From: Mycetocola_B reblochoni
GTDB taxonomy: Bacteria > Actinomycetota > Actinomycetes > Actinomycetales > Microbacteriaceae
Length of the DNA stretch: 64,000 bases
Direction of reading: 5' to 3'
NCBI RefSeq assembly: GCF_003667525.1
Contig: NZ_RCUW01000003.1
Span: 186,001-250,000, forward strand
Positions within the stretch are counted from its first letter, which is position 1. The number at the start of each line of letters is the position of its first letter. Of this stretch, positions 57,577 through 64,000 are shown piece after piece. A program made the position numbers and the translations under genes. The notes beneath the pieces are model-generated. The model ran no database searches, was not told the DNA's origin, and worked only from the letters and a program-made list of their open reading frames with translations.

Positions 57577-58592
57577 TTCACCGGCCCAACCGTCGTGTCA
57601 CCATCGGATTCGTCGTCGCGGAGCCCCAGGTCCTGAGCGAGCGAGAGGTGCTCCTCCACGTCGACGTCCGTCGACTCCGTCCGCGACAGCTCGGGTCGCG
57701 CAGGCGCGACGGGCGCGGACGGGGCCGGGTCCTCGGCACCGAATCGGGGGCGGCCCGCGAGCTCCGCGTCCTTGGTCGCCCGCTCGTGGGCCTCTCGAGC
57801 CCGATTGGCCTCGTCCTCGGCCTGGCGGGTGGCCTCGGCGAGGTCGCGCCTGGCCTGATCGATCTGGGCTCCGAGGAGAATCTCGGGCGTGAGCTCGGGG
57901 ATCGCGGCCGTCTGTCCGTAGCCGCCCCGCACCTCGTCCCTCACGATGCTGCCGTCGACGAGCTCGATGACGCGGCGCTGCATCTTGTCGACGATGCCGG
58001 CCTCGTGCGTGGCCATGACCACGGTCGTGCCGCCGGCGTTGATCCGCTCGAGGATCTTCATGATGCCCGCACTCGTCGCCGGGTCGAGGTTGCCTGTCGG
58101 CTCGTCGGCGAGAAGGATCTGCGGCTTGTTCACGACGGCGCGCGCGATGGCGACGCGCTGCTGCTCACCGCCCGACAGCTCATTCGGCAGGCGGTCGCTC
58201 TTGTTGCCGAGCCCGACCATCTCGAGCACGTCGGGGACGGCCTCCTGGATGAAGCCGCGGGACTTGCCGATCACCTGCAGCGAGAACGCCACGTTCTGGA
58301 ACACCGTCTTGTTCGGCAGCAGCCGGAAATCCTGGAACACGACGCCGAGGTCGCGACGGAAGAACGGCACCTTGCGGTGCGAGATCGAGCCGAGGTTGTT
58401 GCCGAGGACGAAGATCGTGCCTTCGGACGGGCGCTCCTCCTTGAGGATCAGCTGGAGGCAGCTCGACTTCCCGGACCCGGACGCGCCGACGAGGAAGACG
58501 AACTCGCCGCGCTGGACCTCGAGGTTGATGTCGTCCAGCGCCGGCCGGGGGTTGCCCGGATAGTTCTTGGTGACGTTCTCAAAACGAATCAT
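57573..58592 (-). CDS. ftsE: Cell division ATP-binding protein FtsE with C-terminal extension
   Basis: The 339-residue protein has the ABC motifs GASGSGKS (36-43), LSGGEQQR (139-146) and LADEPTGN (161-168). FtsE is usually about 230 residues. Here residues 230-339 form an extra charged, helical tail (QARRDLAEATRQAEDEANRA, then a Pro/Ala-rich and acidic end). The ATG at 58592 is nine bases after a TAGGCT box (58602-58607). With FtsX it couples ATP hydrolysis in the cell to hydrolase control outside. Confidence 0.95.
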   Translation of the reverse strand: MIRFENVTKNYPGNPRPALDDINLEVQRGEFVFLVGASGSGKSSCLQLILKEERPSEGTIFVLGNNLGSISHRKVPFFRRDLGVVFQDFRLLPNKTVFQNVAFSLQVIGKSRGFIQEAVPDVLEMVGLGNKSDRLPNELSGGEQQRVAIARAVVNKPQILLADEPTGNLDPATSAGIMKILERINAGGTTVVMATHEAGIVDKMQRRVIELVDGSIVRDEVRGGYGQTAAIPELTPEILLGAQIDQARRDLAEATRQAEDEANRAREAHERATKDAELAGRPRFGAEDPAPSAPVAPARPELSRTESTDVDVEEHLSLAQDLGLRDDESDGDTTVGPVK

Positions 58593-58694
58593 GACGAGGT
58601 CAGCCTACGGCGAGGCGCCCGGAAACCGGGTCGGACACACCCGAAGCCGGACGATGGGCGACGGCGGGAAACTGTGCAGGGCGCCGGCGCCGGG

Positions 58695-59804
58695 TCAGTC
58701 GTCGCTCGGACGCTTGCGCCAGCGGATTCCGGCGGCGATGAACCCGTCCAGATCGCCGTCGAAGACGGTCTGCGGGGAGTTGACCTCGTGCTCCGTCCGC
58801 AGGTCCTTGACCATCTGGTACGGCGCGAGGACGTAGGAGCGCATCTGATCGCCCCAACTCGCCGTGATGGTGCCAGCGAGCTCCTTCTTCTTGGCGTTCT
58901 CCTCCTCGCGCTGCAGCAGGAGGAGGCGGGACTGCAGGACCCGCATCGCGGCGGCCCGGTTCTGAATCTGGCTCTTCTCGTTCTGCATCGACACCACGGT
59001 CCCCGTCGGGAGGTGGGTGAGGCGGACGGCCGAGTCCGTCGTGTTCACGCTCTGACCACCGGGCCCCGAGGAGCGGAACACGTCGACCCTGATGTCGTTC
59101 TCGGGGATGTCGATCGACTCGGTCTCCTCCATGAGCGGGATCACCTCGACCGCTGCGAAGCTGGTCTGCCGCTTGCCCGCGGCACCGAACGGCGACATGC
59201 GCACGAGGCGGTGGGTGCCGGCCTCGACGCTGAGCTTGCCGAAGGCATACGGCGCGTCGATCTCGAAGGTGGCCGACTTCACGCCCGCCTCCTCCGCGTA
59301 GCTGGTGTCCATGACCGTCGCGGTGAAGCCGTGCTTCTCCGCCCAGCGCAGGTACATCCGCATGAGCATCTCGGCGAAGTCGGCTGCGTCCACGCCGCCC
59401 GCGCCCGCTCTGATCGTGATGACCGCGGGCCTCGGGTCGTACTCCCCGTTGAGCAGGGTCTGCACCTCGAGGTCGTTGACGACCTCCTGAAGCGCGCGGA
59501 GTTCGTCGCGCGCCTCGGCCGCCGAGTCCTCGTCGTCCTCGCTGACGGCGAGCTCGATGAGCACGTCGAGGTCGTCGAGGCGGCTCTGCACACTCGTGAC
59601 GCGGTTGAGCTCGGACTGCCGGTGGCTCAGGGAGCTGGTGACCTTCTGCGCGTGCGTGGTGTTGTCCCAGAGGTCGGGAGCGCCCGCCTGCTCCTCGAGC
59701 TCCGCGATCTGACGTCGAAGGTCGTCGGGGTTCACGACCTGGACGATGTCGGCGAAGGTGGTTCGGAGATGGGCGATGGCGTCGCCGAGATCGAGGTCAA
59801 TCAT
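58695..59804 (-). CDS. prfB: Peptide chain release factor 2
   Basis: RF2 recognises UGA and UAA stops. The 369-residue protein has the stop-recognition tripeptide SPF (204-206) and the catalytic GGQ (249-251). The frame is continuous: the programmed +1 frameshift site found in many bacteria is absent. The ATG at 59804 lies nine bases after TATGCT (59814-59819), so the 5' leader is very short. It precedes ftsE-ftsX as in many Gram-positives. Confidence 0.96.
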   Translation of the reverse strand: MIDLDLGDAIAHLRTTFADIVQVVNPDDLRRQIAELEEQAGAPDLWDNTTHAQKVTSSLSHRQSELNRVTSVQSRLDDLDVLIELAVSEDDEDSAAEARDELRALQEVVNDLEVQTLLNGEYDPRPAVITIRAGAGGVDAADFAEMLMRMYLRWAEKHGFTATVMDTSYAEEAGVKSATFEIDAPYAFGKLSVEAGTHRLVRMSPFGAAGKRQTSFAAVEVIPLMEETESIDIPENDIRVDVFRSSGPGGQSVNTTDSAVRLTHLPTGTVVSMQNEKSQIQNRAAAMRVLQSRLLLLQREEENAKKKELAGTITASWGDQMRSYVLAPYQMVKDLRTEHEVNSPQTVFDGDLDGFIAAGIRWRKRPSDD

Positions 59805-60004
59805 GGTTCCCCCAGCATAGTTGACGGCCGCTGCCCCACCCGTCGGTGCTCGGCCGGCCCGACGGCGCCGGCCCGACCGTCGGCGCTGCCCGCCTGAGCG
59901 GCGCAGCTCGACTGAGCAGCGCCGCCCCGCCACGCGGCGCAACGGTGCCGTGCCCTCCATGGAGGCGCCGGTCCCGAGGGCCGCGGTCGCGCTACCGATG
60001 CGGG

Positions 60005-60487
60005 TCACCTCACCACGATGCGTGCCCTGCCGGTCGCCTCGATGACGACATCGGCCGCCAGGACGTCGCCGAACCAGGGCACACTCCATCGCTCGGTGAG
60101 CTCGATCGTCACGGTTCGGCCGTCTGACGACATCACCGCGACGATGTCCGCTGCGGAGTCGGTCCGATCGAGGAAGCCCGCGGCGGCCCGCTCCGCCTCG
60201 GCCACCTCGATCCGGAGCGCGGGGGCGTCACCCCGGCCCGTCGCTTCCGGCACGCCAGTGAGATCGACGGAGTCCACGGCGACGAGCGCTGCGGCGTCGG
60301 CCTGGGACTGGAGAAGTTGCCTCGCGCCGTGCGCGGCACTCAGGCTGGTGACCCCGAAGCAGAGAACCACCAGGAGCAGCGCGACGAACAGGGTCAGCAC
60401 GAGCACGGTGCCGTCGTCCCGCCCGGTCGCGCTGTGCCTCCGCGTGTCCTGCGTGGCCGGGGCGGCCCGACGCACCGCACCGGTCAT
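60005..60487 (-). CDS. TadG-like pilus assembly protein
   Basis: The 160-residue protein has one N-terminal membrane helix (about 27-50, GTVLVLTLFVALLLVVLCFGVTSL), followed by HGARQLLQSQADAAALVAVDSVDL, typical of TadG/Rv3654c-type proteins with a pilin-like helix. It would be a minor component of the Tad pilus system. The ATG at 60487 overlaps the upstream tadE-like gene by 4 bp. The following 200 bp to prfB hold no gene. Confidence 0.8.
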   Translation of the reverse strand: MTGAVRRAAPATQDTRRHSATGRDDGTVLVLTLFVALLLVVLCFGVTSLSAAHGARQLLQSQADAAALVAVDSVDLTGVPEATGRGDAPALRIEVAEAERAAAGFLDRTDSAADIVAVMSSDGRTVTIELTERWSVPWFGDVLAADVVIEATGRARIVVR

Positions 60488-60999
60488 CTCGTCGCGCCGT
60501 CCCGTCCGAACCGGGCCACGGGGTAGTCAGCCGTCGCGCTCACCGATGTCAACGCCGGAACTCCTGGCAGTGCCGGGACGATGGGGAGACTCACGCTCAG
60601 CGTCACCGTGGCGGAGGCCACCCCCTGCGGCCAGGTGCAGGCGGTCGGAGCGCAGGCAAGGTCGATAGCCGTCACTTCCGGACCATCGACGCGGTGCTGC
60701 AGCGACTCCTGCGCGACCCGCTTCGCCTCGACGGGGTCCCCGTTGCGCGCCCACGACCGCGCGGCGCCGACCGCGGCGGAGCGGGCCGCCGCGTCCGACG
60801 CCTGGATCGCCGCGAGCGCGAGGGCCAGGTAGACGGTCGGCACGAGGAGGATCAGCGCGGTGAACAGGAACTCGATGCTGGAGGAACCGCGGTCGTCCCC
60901 CCGGAAAAGCCCCCTGCATCGAGGGGCCGGGACATCAGAGCCCTCGACGGCCCGGCGGCGCGGGATTCGTGACGAGATCAGGGAAGTCCCCGCGCTCAT
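60484..60999 (-). CDS. TadE-like pseudopilin (second copy)
   Basis: The 171-residue protein has the TadE pattern: a charged leader, then GSSSIEFLFTALILLVPTVYLALALAAIQ (about 38-66) with the Glu that follows the prepilin cut site, then a secreted beta-rich domain. It is likely processed by a prepilin peptidase and exported by the Tad machine. The ATG at 60999 overlaps the first tadE-like gene by 4 bp. Confidence 0.82.
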   Translation of the reverse strand: MSAGTSLISSRIPRRRAVEGSDVPAPRCRGLFRGDDRGSSSIEFLFTALILLVPTVYLALALAAIQASDAAARSAAVGAARSWARNGDPVEAKRVAQESLQHRVDGPEVTAIDLACAPTACTWPQGVASATVTLSVSLPIVPALPGVPALTSVSATADYPVARFGRDGATR

Positions 61000-61583
61000 G
61001 CCCCTCCCCCATCCCCGACTCCCTCGCCACGGGACGCAACGTTCTCCGCTGAGCGTCCTCCCGGATCGGATGCCGACGCCTCGACGCGCTCGAGCAGGGC
61101 GGACCCCGCGACGGTGAACACGCCGACCGGCGCCGTGAAGCCGATGGCCATCACCGGCGCGTCGATCTCGACCGTGACCCCGCGGTCGTCGCGATGGACG
61201 CGGACGGAGCTCTGGGCGGCGACCTCCCGTCCGAGCGAGTGTCCGATCACCGTCGCCGCACGCCGGCGCCCCTCGTCGTCATCCCCGTCGGCGTAGGCGG
61301 CGATTCGGGCGGCATCCGCGGCCGCATCGCTCACGACCGCCCGGATGTGCACCACGACGAGCAGCTGCGCGATCCCACCGACCACCGTCAGCAGAAGCGC
61401 GGCGACCAGCAGAAACTCGACCAGCGCGGAGCCGTCGTCACCGCGTCGGGCGTCGACCGGGGTCGGCCACCCACGCGTCAGCGTCCGACCCCCGACCGCG
61501 TGGCGGCGACCCGAACCAACCACGCGATCGACCGCGGCGCGGCGCCGGCTGGCCGAGAGCCCTCGACGGCGCGGAGCGCTCAC
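60996..61583 (-). CDS. TadE-like pseudopilin (first copy)
   Basis: The 195-residue protein has GSALVEFLLVAALLLTVVGGIAQLL (about 51-75), the TadE signature helix with a Glu five residues after Gly. A domain with AADAARIAAYADGDDDEGRRR and a disordered, Gly-rich end follow. The ATG at 61583 overlaps the small pilin-like gene by 4 bp. Two adjacent TadE proteins and a TadG are usual for actinobacterial Tad loci. Confidence 0.83.
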   Translation of the reverse strand: MSAPRRRGLSASRRRAAVDRVVGSGRRHAVGGRTLTRGWPTPVDARRGDDGSALVEFLLVAALLLTVVGGIAQLLVVVHIRAVVSDAAADAARIAAYADGDDDEGRRRAATVIGHSLGREVAAQSSVRVHRDDRGVTVEIDAPVMAIGFTAPVGVFTVAGSALLERVEASASDPGGRSAENVASRGEGVGDGGGA

Positions 61584-61861
61584 AGCTCGGACACACGCGA
61601 GATCGCCTGCTCGAACAGTGCGGTCAGCGCCGGAGCCGCAAGCGCCCAGATCGCGACGACCAATGCCGTCGTCATGAGCGTGATGAGCACCCAGCCGGGG
61701 ACATCGCCGCGCTCAGAGGGACTGGGCTCGCCACCACCGGGTGCCCCCTGCAACGCCGCACTGGTCGGAGCGGCAGGGCCGCGGCGGGGGCCGCCGAGGG
61801 CTGTCCACGCGCTGCCGCGTCCCATCGTTGTTCGCCGGCGCCGCATTGTCGTCCATCGCAT
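61580..61861 (-). CDS. Small pilin-like membrane protein of the Tad locus
   Basis: The 93-residue product has a basic leader and one hydrophobic helix (about 53-75, GWVLITLMTTALVVAIWALAAPAL) with a short C-terminal end, in the position where the Flp major pilin lies in Tad loci. The classical Glu at position 5 after the cut site is not evident; GDVPGW stands there. The ATG at 61861 follows GGAGAG, with several in-frame ATGs further on. If it is the pilin, it has diverged. Confidence 0.65.
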   Translation of the reverse strand: MRWTTMRRRRTTMGRGSAWTALGGPRRGPAAPTSAALQGAPGGGEPSPSERGDVPGWVLITLMTTALVVAIWALAAPALTALFEQAISRVSEL

Positions 61862-61886
61862 CCTGATCACTCTCCGTCTTCCTGTT

Positions 61887-61934
61887 GTGCCGTCATCGTG
61901 TCGTGCCGTCATCGTGTCGTGCTGTCATCGCGTC
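61887..61934. repeat. Three tandem 16-bp repeats before the pilin-like gene
   Basis: GTGCCGTCATCGTGTC occurs at 61887-61902 and 61903-61918; a third copy with two changes is at 61919-61934. They fill part of the only sizeable gap (61862-62052) in the tad operon and could affect the spacing of a pilin promoter. Confidence 0.9.
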
Positions 61935-62052
61935 CCCGTCGGGCGGGGTCCGGCCCGCCTCCGCGTGTTCTCACTGCGGACCTTCGGCGGCGACCGCGCC
62001 CGCCCTCGACCGCCGTTCCCCCGGATACCTCGGCCGCGCCGCGCCGCGCCGG

Positions 62053-62988
62053 TCACGGCAGGCCCGCGTCGATGACGAAGATCCCGGGGAACACGGCGAA
62101 CGCGACCGACAACGGGAGAATCACGAACACCAGCGGGACCATCATCACGACCTCACGGCGTCCCGCCTCCTCGACGAGTCGACGTTTCTCGCTCTGCCTG
62201 GCGTCACCCGCTTGTGCCCGGAGCACCTCGGCCACGGGAGCTCCCCTGTCCAGTGTGAGGACCAGCTGATCGACGACCCGCGCATACTCGGCCGAGTCGA
62301 CGGCCGACGCGCTCGTCGTCAGCGCCGTACTGAGCGGGATCCCCGCGGCGGTCCGCGCAACAGCCGCACGGAGCGCCTCGCCGACGACGCCGTTGCTCTG
62401 CCCCGCCAGCCGGGATACGGCGTTGCGTACGCTCTCCCCCGCGGTGAGGGCGAGGCTCATCAGCTCGAGCACGACCGGCAGCTCCTGCTCGATCATTCTG
62501 CGACGGCGACGACTGCGTGCTCGCAGCCGCACCTCGGGCATGATCAGCGCGACCAGCACGACCGTCGCGGGCAGGAGCGACTCCAAGCCCGTGCGGCCGA
62601 GTGCCCACAGCACTGCGGCGAGGAGCAGCCCGACCCCGACGCCGGCGAGCGCCACGGCGGCCACGCGACGGCGGTACTGGTCGACGGTCTCCGTGACGCC
62701 GGCGATGCGCAGCCGGCGCTCGATCCTCTGCTCCGTCGCTCCGAGGCGGGACACGATCACAACAGCGAGATCGAACAGCGGACGGAGAAGCTCCCGCAAC
62801 GCCCCGGACGGTTCTGCCGCACGCCGCCGAACGATTGCTCTCGCACCGGCGGAGACGTCCTGGAGGTGCGGGGCGATTCGCTCGACCAGACGAGGCCGCG
62901 ACAGCCGCGGAACGGCGCCGACAATCATCCACGCGCCGAGCCCGAGAACGATGCCCCACCCGATCGCACCCCACTCGATCGACGTCAC
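62053..62988 (-). CDS. tadC: Tad pilus inner-membrane protein TadC
   Basis: The 311-residue protein is a type II secretion F-domain membrane protein: a few membrane helices, the cytoplasmic ELPVVLELMSLALTAGESVRNAV, and a C-terminal pair of helices. With TadB it forms the platform that the TadA motor drives. The GTG at 62988 follows AGGTGG and overlaps tadB by 4 bp. The 191 bp after it hold tandem repeats and perhaps a promoter for the pilin genes. Confidence 0.88.
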   Translation of the reverse strand: MTSIEWGAIGWGIVLGLGAWMIVGAVPRLSRPRLVERIAPHLQDVSAGARAIVRRRAAEPSGALRELLRPLFDLAVVIVSRLGATEQRIERRLRIAGVTETVDQYRRRVAAVALAGVGVGLLLAAVLWALGRTGLESLLPATVVLVALIMPEVRLRARSRRRRRMIEQELPVVLELMSLALTAGESVRNAVSRLAGQSNGVVGEALRAAVARTAAGIPLSTALTTSASAVDSAEYARVVDQLVLTLDRGAPVAEVLRAQAGDARQSEKRRLVEEAGRREVVMMVPLVFVILPLSVAFAVFPGIFVIDAGLP

Positions 62989-63854
62989 CCGACCCACCTC
63001 TGCTCGTCCCTCAGGCGCCCGATCGCGAGCATCGCCGCGAACGCGGCCAGCGTCAGGGCCACCCCCGCGACGATGAGCACGGTCCCCGCCGGACTGCGAT
63101 ACGCCGCCGCCGTCTCGGGACGCGTGGACAGGAGCACGAGGATCAGCCACGGTGCTGCCGCACCGAGGACGGCGGCGTTGCGCACCCAGGCCTGCGTGGA
63201 GTGCACCTCGCGCCGAACGGCCTCGTTCTCCCTGACATAAGCGCCGAGCTCGATGAGAACCCTGACGGTGTCCGTCCCGCCGACGGAGCGCGCGATCCGG
63301 AGCGTCTCGAGCAGACGGTCGGCTACCGGGTCGGCGAAGACGCCCTTGCCCCGGTGCAGCGCCGTATCCGTGTCCCCCGAGGCCGTCATCTCGTCACTGA
63401 TCTGGCTGAATCCGTCACGCATACCGCGAGGCCCCGAGTCGGCGACCTCGCCCACCGCACTCGCGATGGTGCGCCCGGCGCGCAGCTCGGCGACGAACTG
63501 ATCGATCACGTCGGGCCACTCCGCCCTCCGCGCCTCGCGGGTGCGCCGCACGCGACCGCGAACCCAGGCGACCTCGATCACCACGCCGAGGCATGCCCCG
63601 GCACCCGCCACGGCCGGGACCCCCGTGACGGCGCCGAGGACGGCGGCACACAGCGTCGCGAGCATGACCCCGAAGATCAGAGCGACCGGAACCGGCACAC
63701 GCCCGAGCCCGGCCTCGGCGAGCGCCGCCCGCACCCGTCGCCGCGAGGCTCGGCTCCGCGCGCGATCGGACACGGAACGCCGAGGCGCGATCAGGTTCCA
63801 CGCCAGGAGCGCGGCACCCGTACCGGTGAGAAAGGCCAGGGCGAGCGCGGTCAC
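62985..63854 (-). CDS. tadB: Tad pilus inner-membrane protein TadB
   Basis: The 289-residue protein also has the type II secretion F domain (WPDVIDQFVAELRAGRTIASAVGEVA), flanked by membrane helices near residues 1-20, 60-95 and at the C terminus. It pairs with TadC. The GTG at 63854 overlaps the ATPase gene by 4 bp. Confidence 0.88.
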   Translation of the reverse strand: MTALALAFLTGTGAALLAWNLIAPRRSVSDRARSRASRRRVRAALAEAGLGRVPVPVALIFGVMLATLCAAVLGAVTGVPAVAGAGACLGVVIEVAWVRGRVRRTREARRAEWPDVIDQFVAELRAGRTIASAVGEVADSGPRGMRDGFSQISDEMTASGDTDTALHRGKGVFADPVADRLLETLRIARSVGGTDTVRVLIELGAYVRENEAVRREVHSTQAWVRNAAVLGAAAPWLILVLLSTRPETAAAYRSPAGTVLIVAGVALTLAAFAAMLAIGRLRDEQRWVG

Positions 63855-64000
63855 GGTCGCCCCTCCCGTGTTCCGGGCACCTGCTCGGCACGATAGACGG
63901 TTCGCGCGGTCAGCCCGCCATCGCCGAGCTCCGGGTGCGCGACCTCGGCGACACGACGCGCTCCGTCGCGGTCCCGTTCCAAGTGGACGACGGTGTCGAT
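63851..64000 (-). CDS. tadA: C-terminal end of TadA/CpaF-type pilus ATPase
   Basis: Only 49 codons are in the window. They read IDTVVHLERDRDGARRVAEV and end EGRP, which is the usual C-terminal end of CpaF/TadA secretion ATPases. The rest lies beyond 64000. It overlaps tadB by 4 bp and heads the visible tad operon. Confidence 0.75.
   Translation of the reverse strand: MDTVVHLERDRDGARRVAEVAHPELGDGGLTARTVYRAEQVPGTREGRP

Noticed and set aside
59700..59804. Programmed frameshift in prfB
   Set aside because: The frame is open from ATG to stop, with no in-frame TGA near codon 25.

Overview
The window reads as one chromosome segment of a high-G+C Gram-positive bacterium of the order Micrococcales, most likely family Microbacteriaceae. 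This is an inference. It rests on strong GC bias at third codon positions, the gene order leuC-leuD-murA-plsC-gpsA-ddl, the prfB-ftsE-ftsX-smpB-ssrA neighbourhood, a tmRNA tag reading ANAKRTDFALAA, a Tad pilus locus, and many start codons that sit exactly six bases after a TANNNT -10 box (leaderless transcripts).

Layout. 1-5950: leftward operon leuC-leuD-murA-plsC-gpsA-ddl, preceded by a short Leu-rich leader peptide. 6193-9418: DUF488 protein, TerC transporter with a manganese-type riboswitch, tRNA-Glu, and a DUF916-like surface protein. 9531-15737: secreted alkaline phosphatase, UlaG-like hydrolase, an oxidoreductase-methyltransferase fusion with a divergent XRE-cupin regulator, tRNA-Gln and a second thioredoxin-reductase-like enzyme. 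15734-20312: gltX, a fumarylacetoacetate-hydrolase-family enzyme, ilvE and leuB. 20350-22532: an MFS exporter with its TetR regulator and a clear operator. 22529-30538: serA, two membrane proteins, ilvC, ilvN, ilvB and ilvD. 30585-38682: trehalose genes otsB and otsA, a TIM-barrel isomerase, an Nei-type glycosylase, tRNA-Lys, a hisN-like phosphatase and a CitAB-like two-component system. 38823-41952: TctCBA tricarboxylate transporter. 42007-44113: a long-form GapB dehydrogenase and a 44-residue membrane protein.

44386-54160 is a 9775-bp integrated element in the 3' end of ssrA. It is bounded by a 25-bp identical (57-bp imperfect) direct repeat. A tyrosine integrase lies at the right end, next to an ssrA gene that remains complete. 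A leftward operon starts with an excisionase-like gene and runs through small genes, a RepA-like AAA ATPase, a cluster of 15 GGWCC motifs, and a tail-fibre-like protein. There are no capsid, portal, terminase or lysis genes that I recognise, so it resembles a phage satellite more than a prophage. Its base composition is visibly lower in G+C than the flanks, especially near its left end.

Right of the element lie ssrA, a secreted coiled-coil lytic transglycosylase-like protein, smpB, ftsX, ftsE, prfB, and then the tad genes tadG, two tadE, a small pilin-like gene, tadC, tadB and the end of the tadA ATPase gene.

How the genes fit together. Three separated blocks (leuCD; leuB-ilvE; ilvD-ilvBN-ilvC) cover most of branched-chain amino acid synthesis; leuA and ilvA are not in the window. 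The CitAB-like pair probably controls the divergent tctCBA operon. SmpB and ssrA form trans-translation, while the coiled-coil hydrolase is a plausible FtsEX-controlled cell-wall enzyme.
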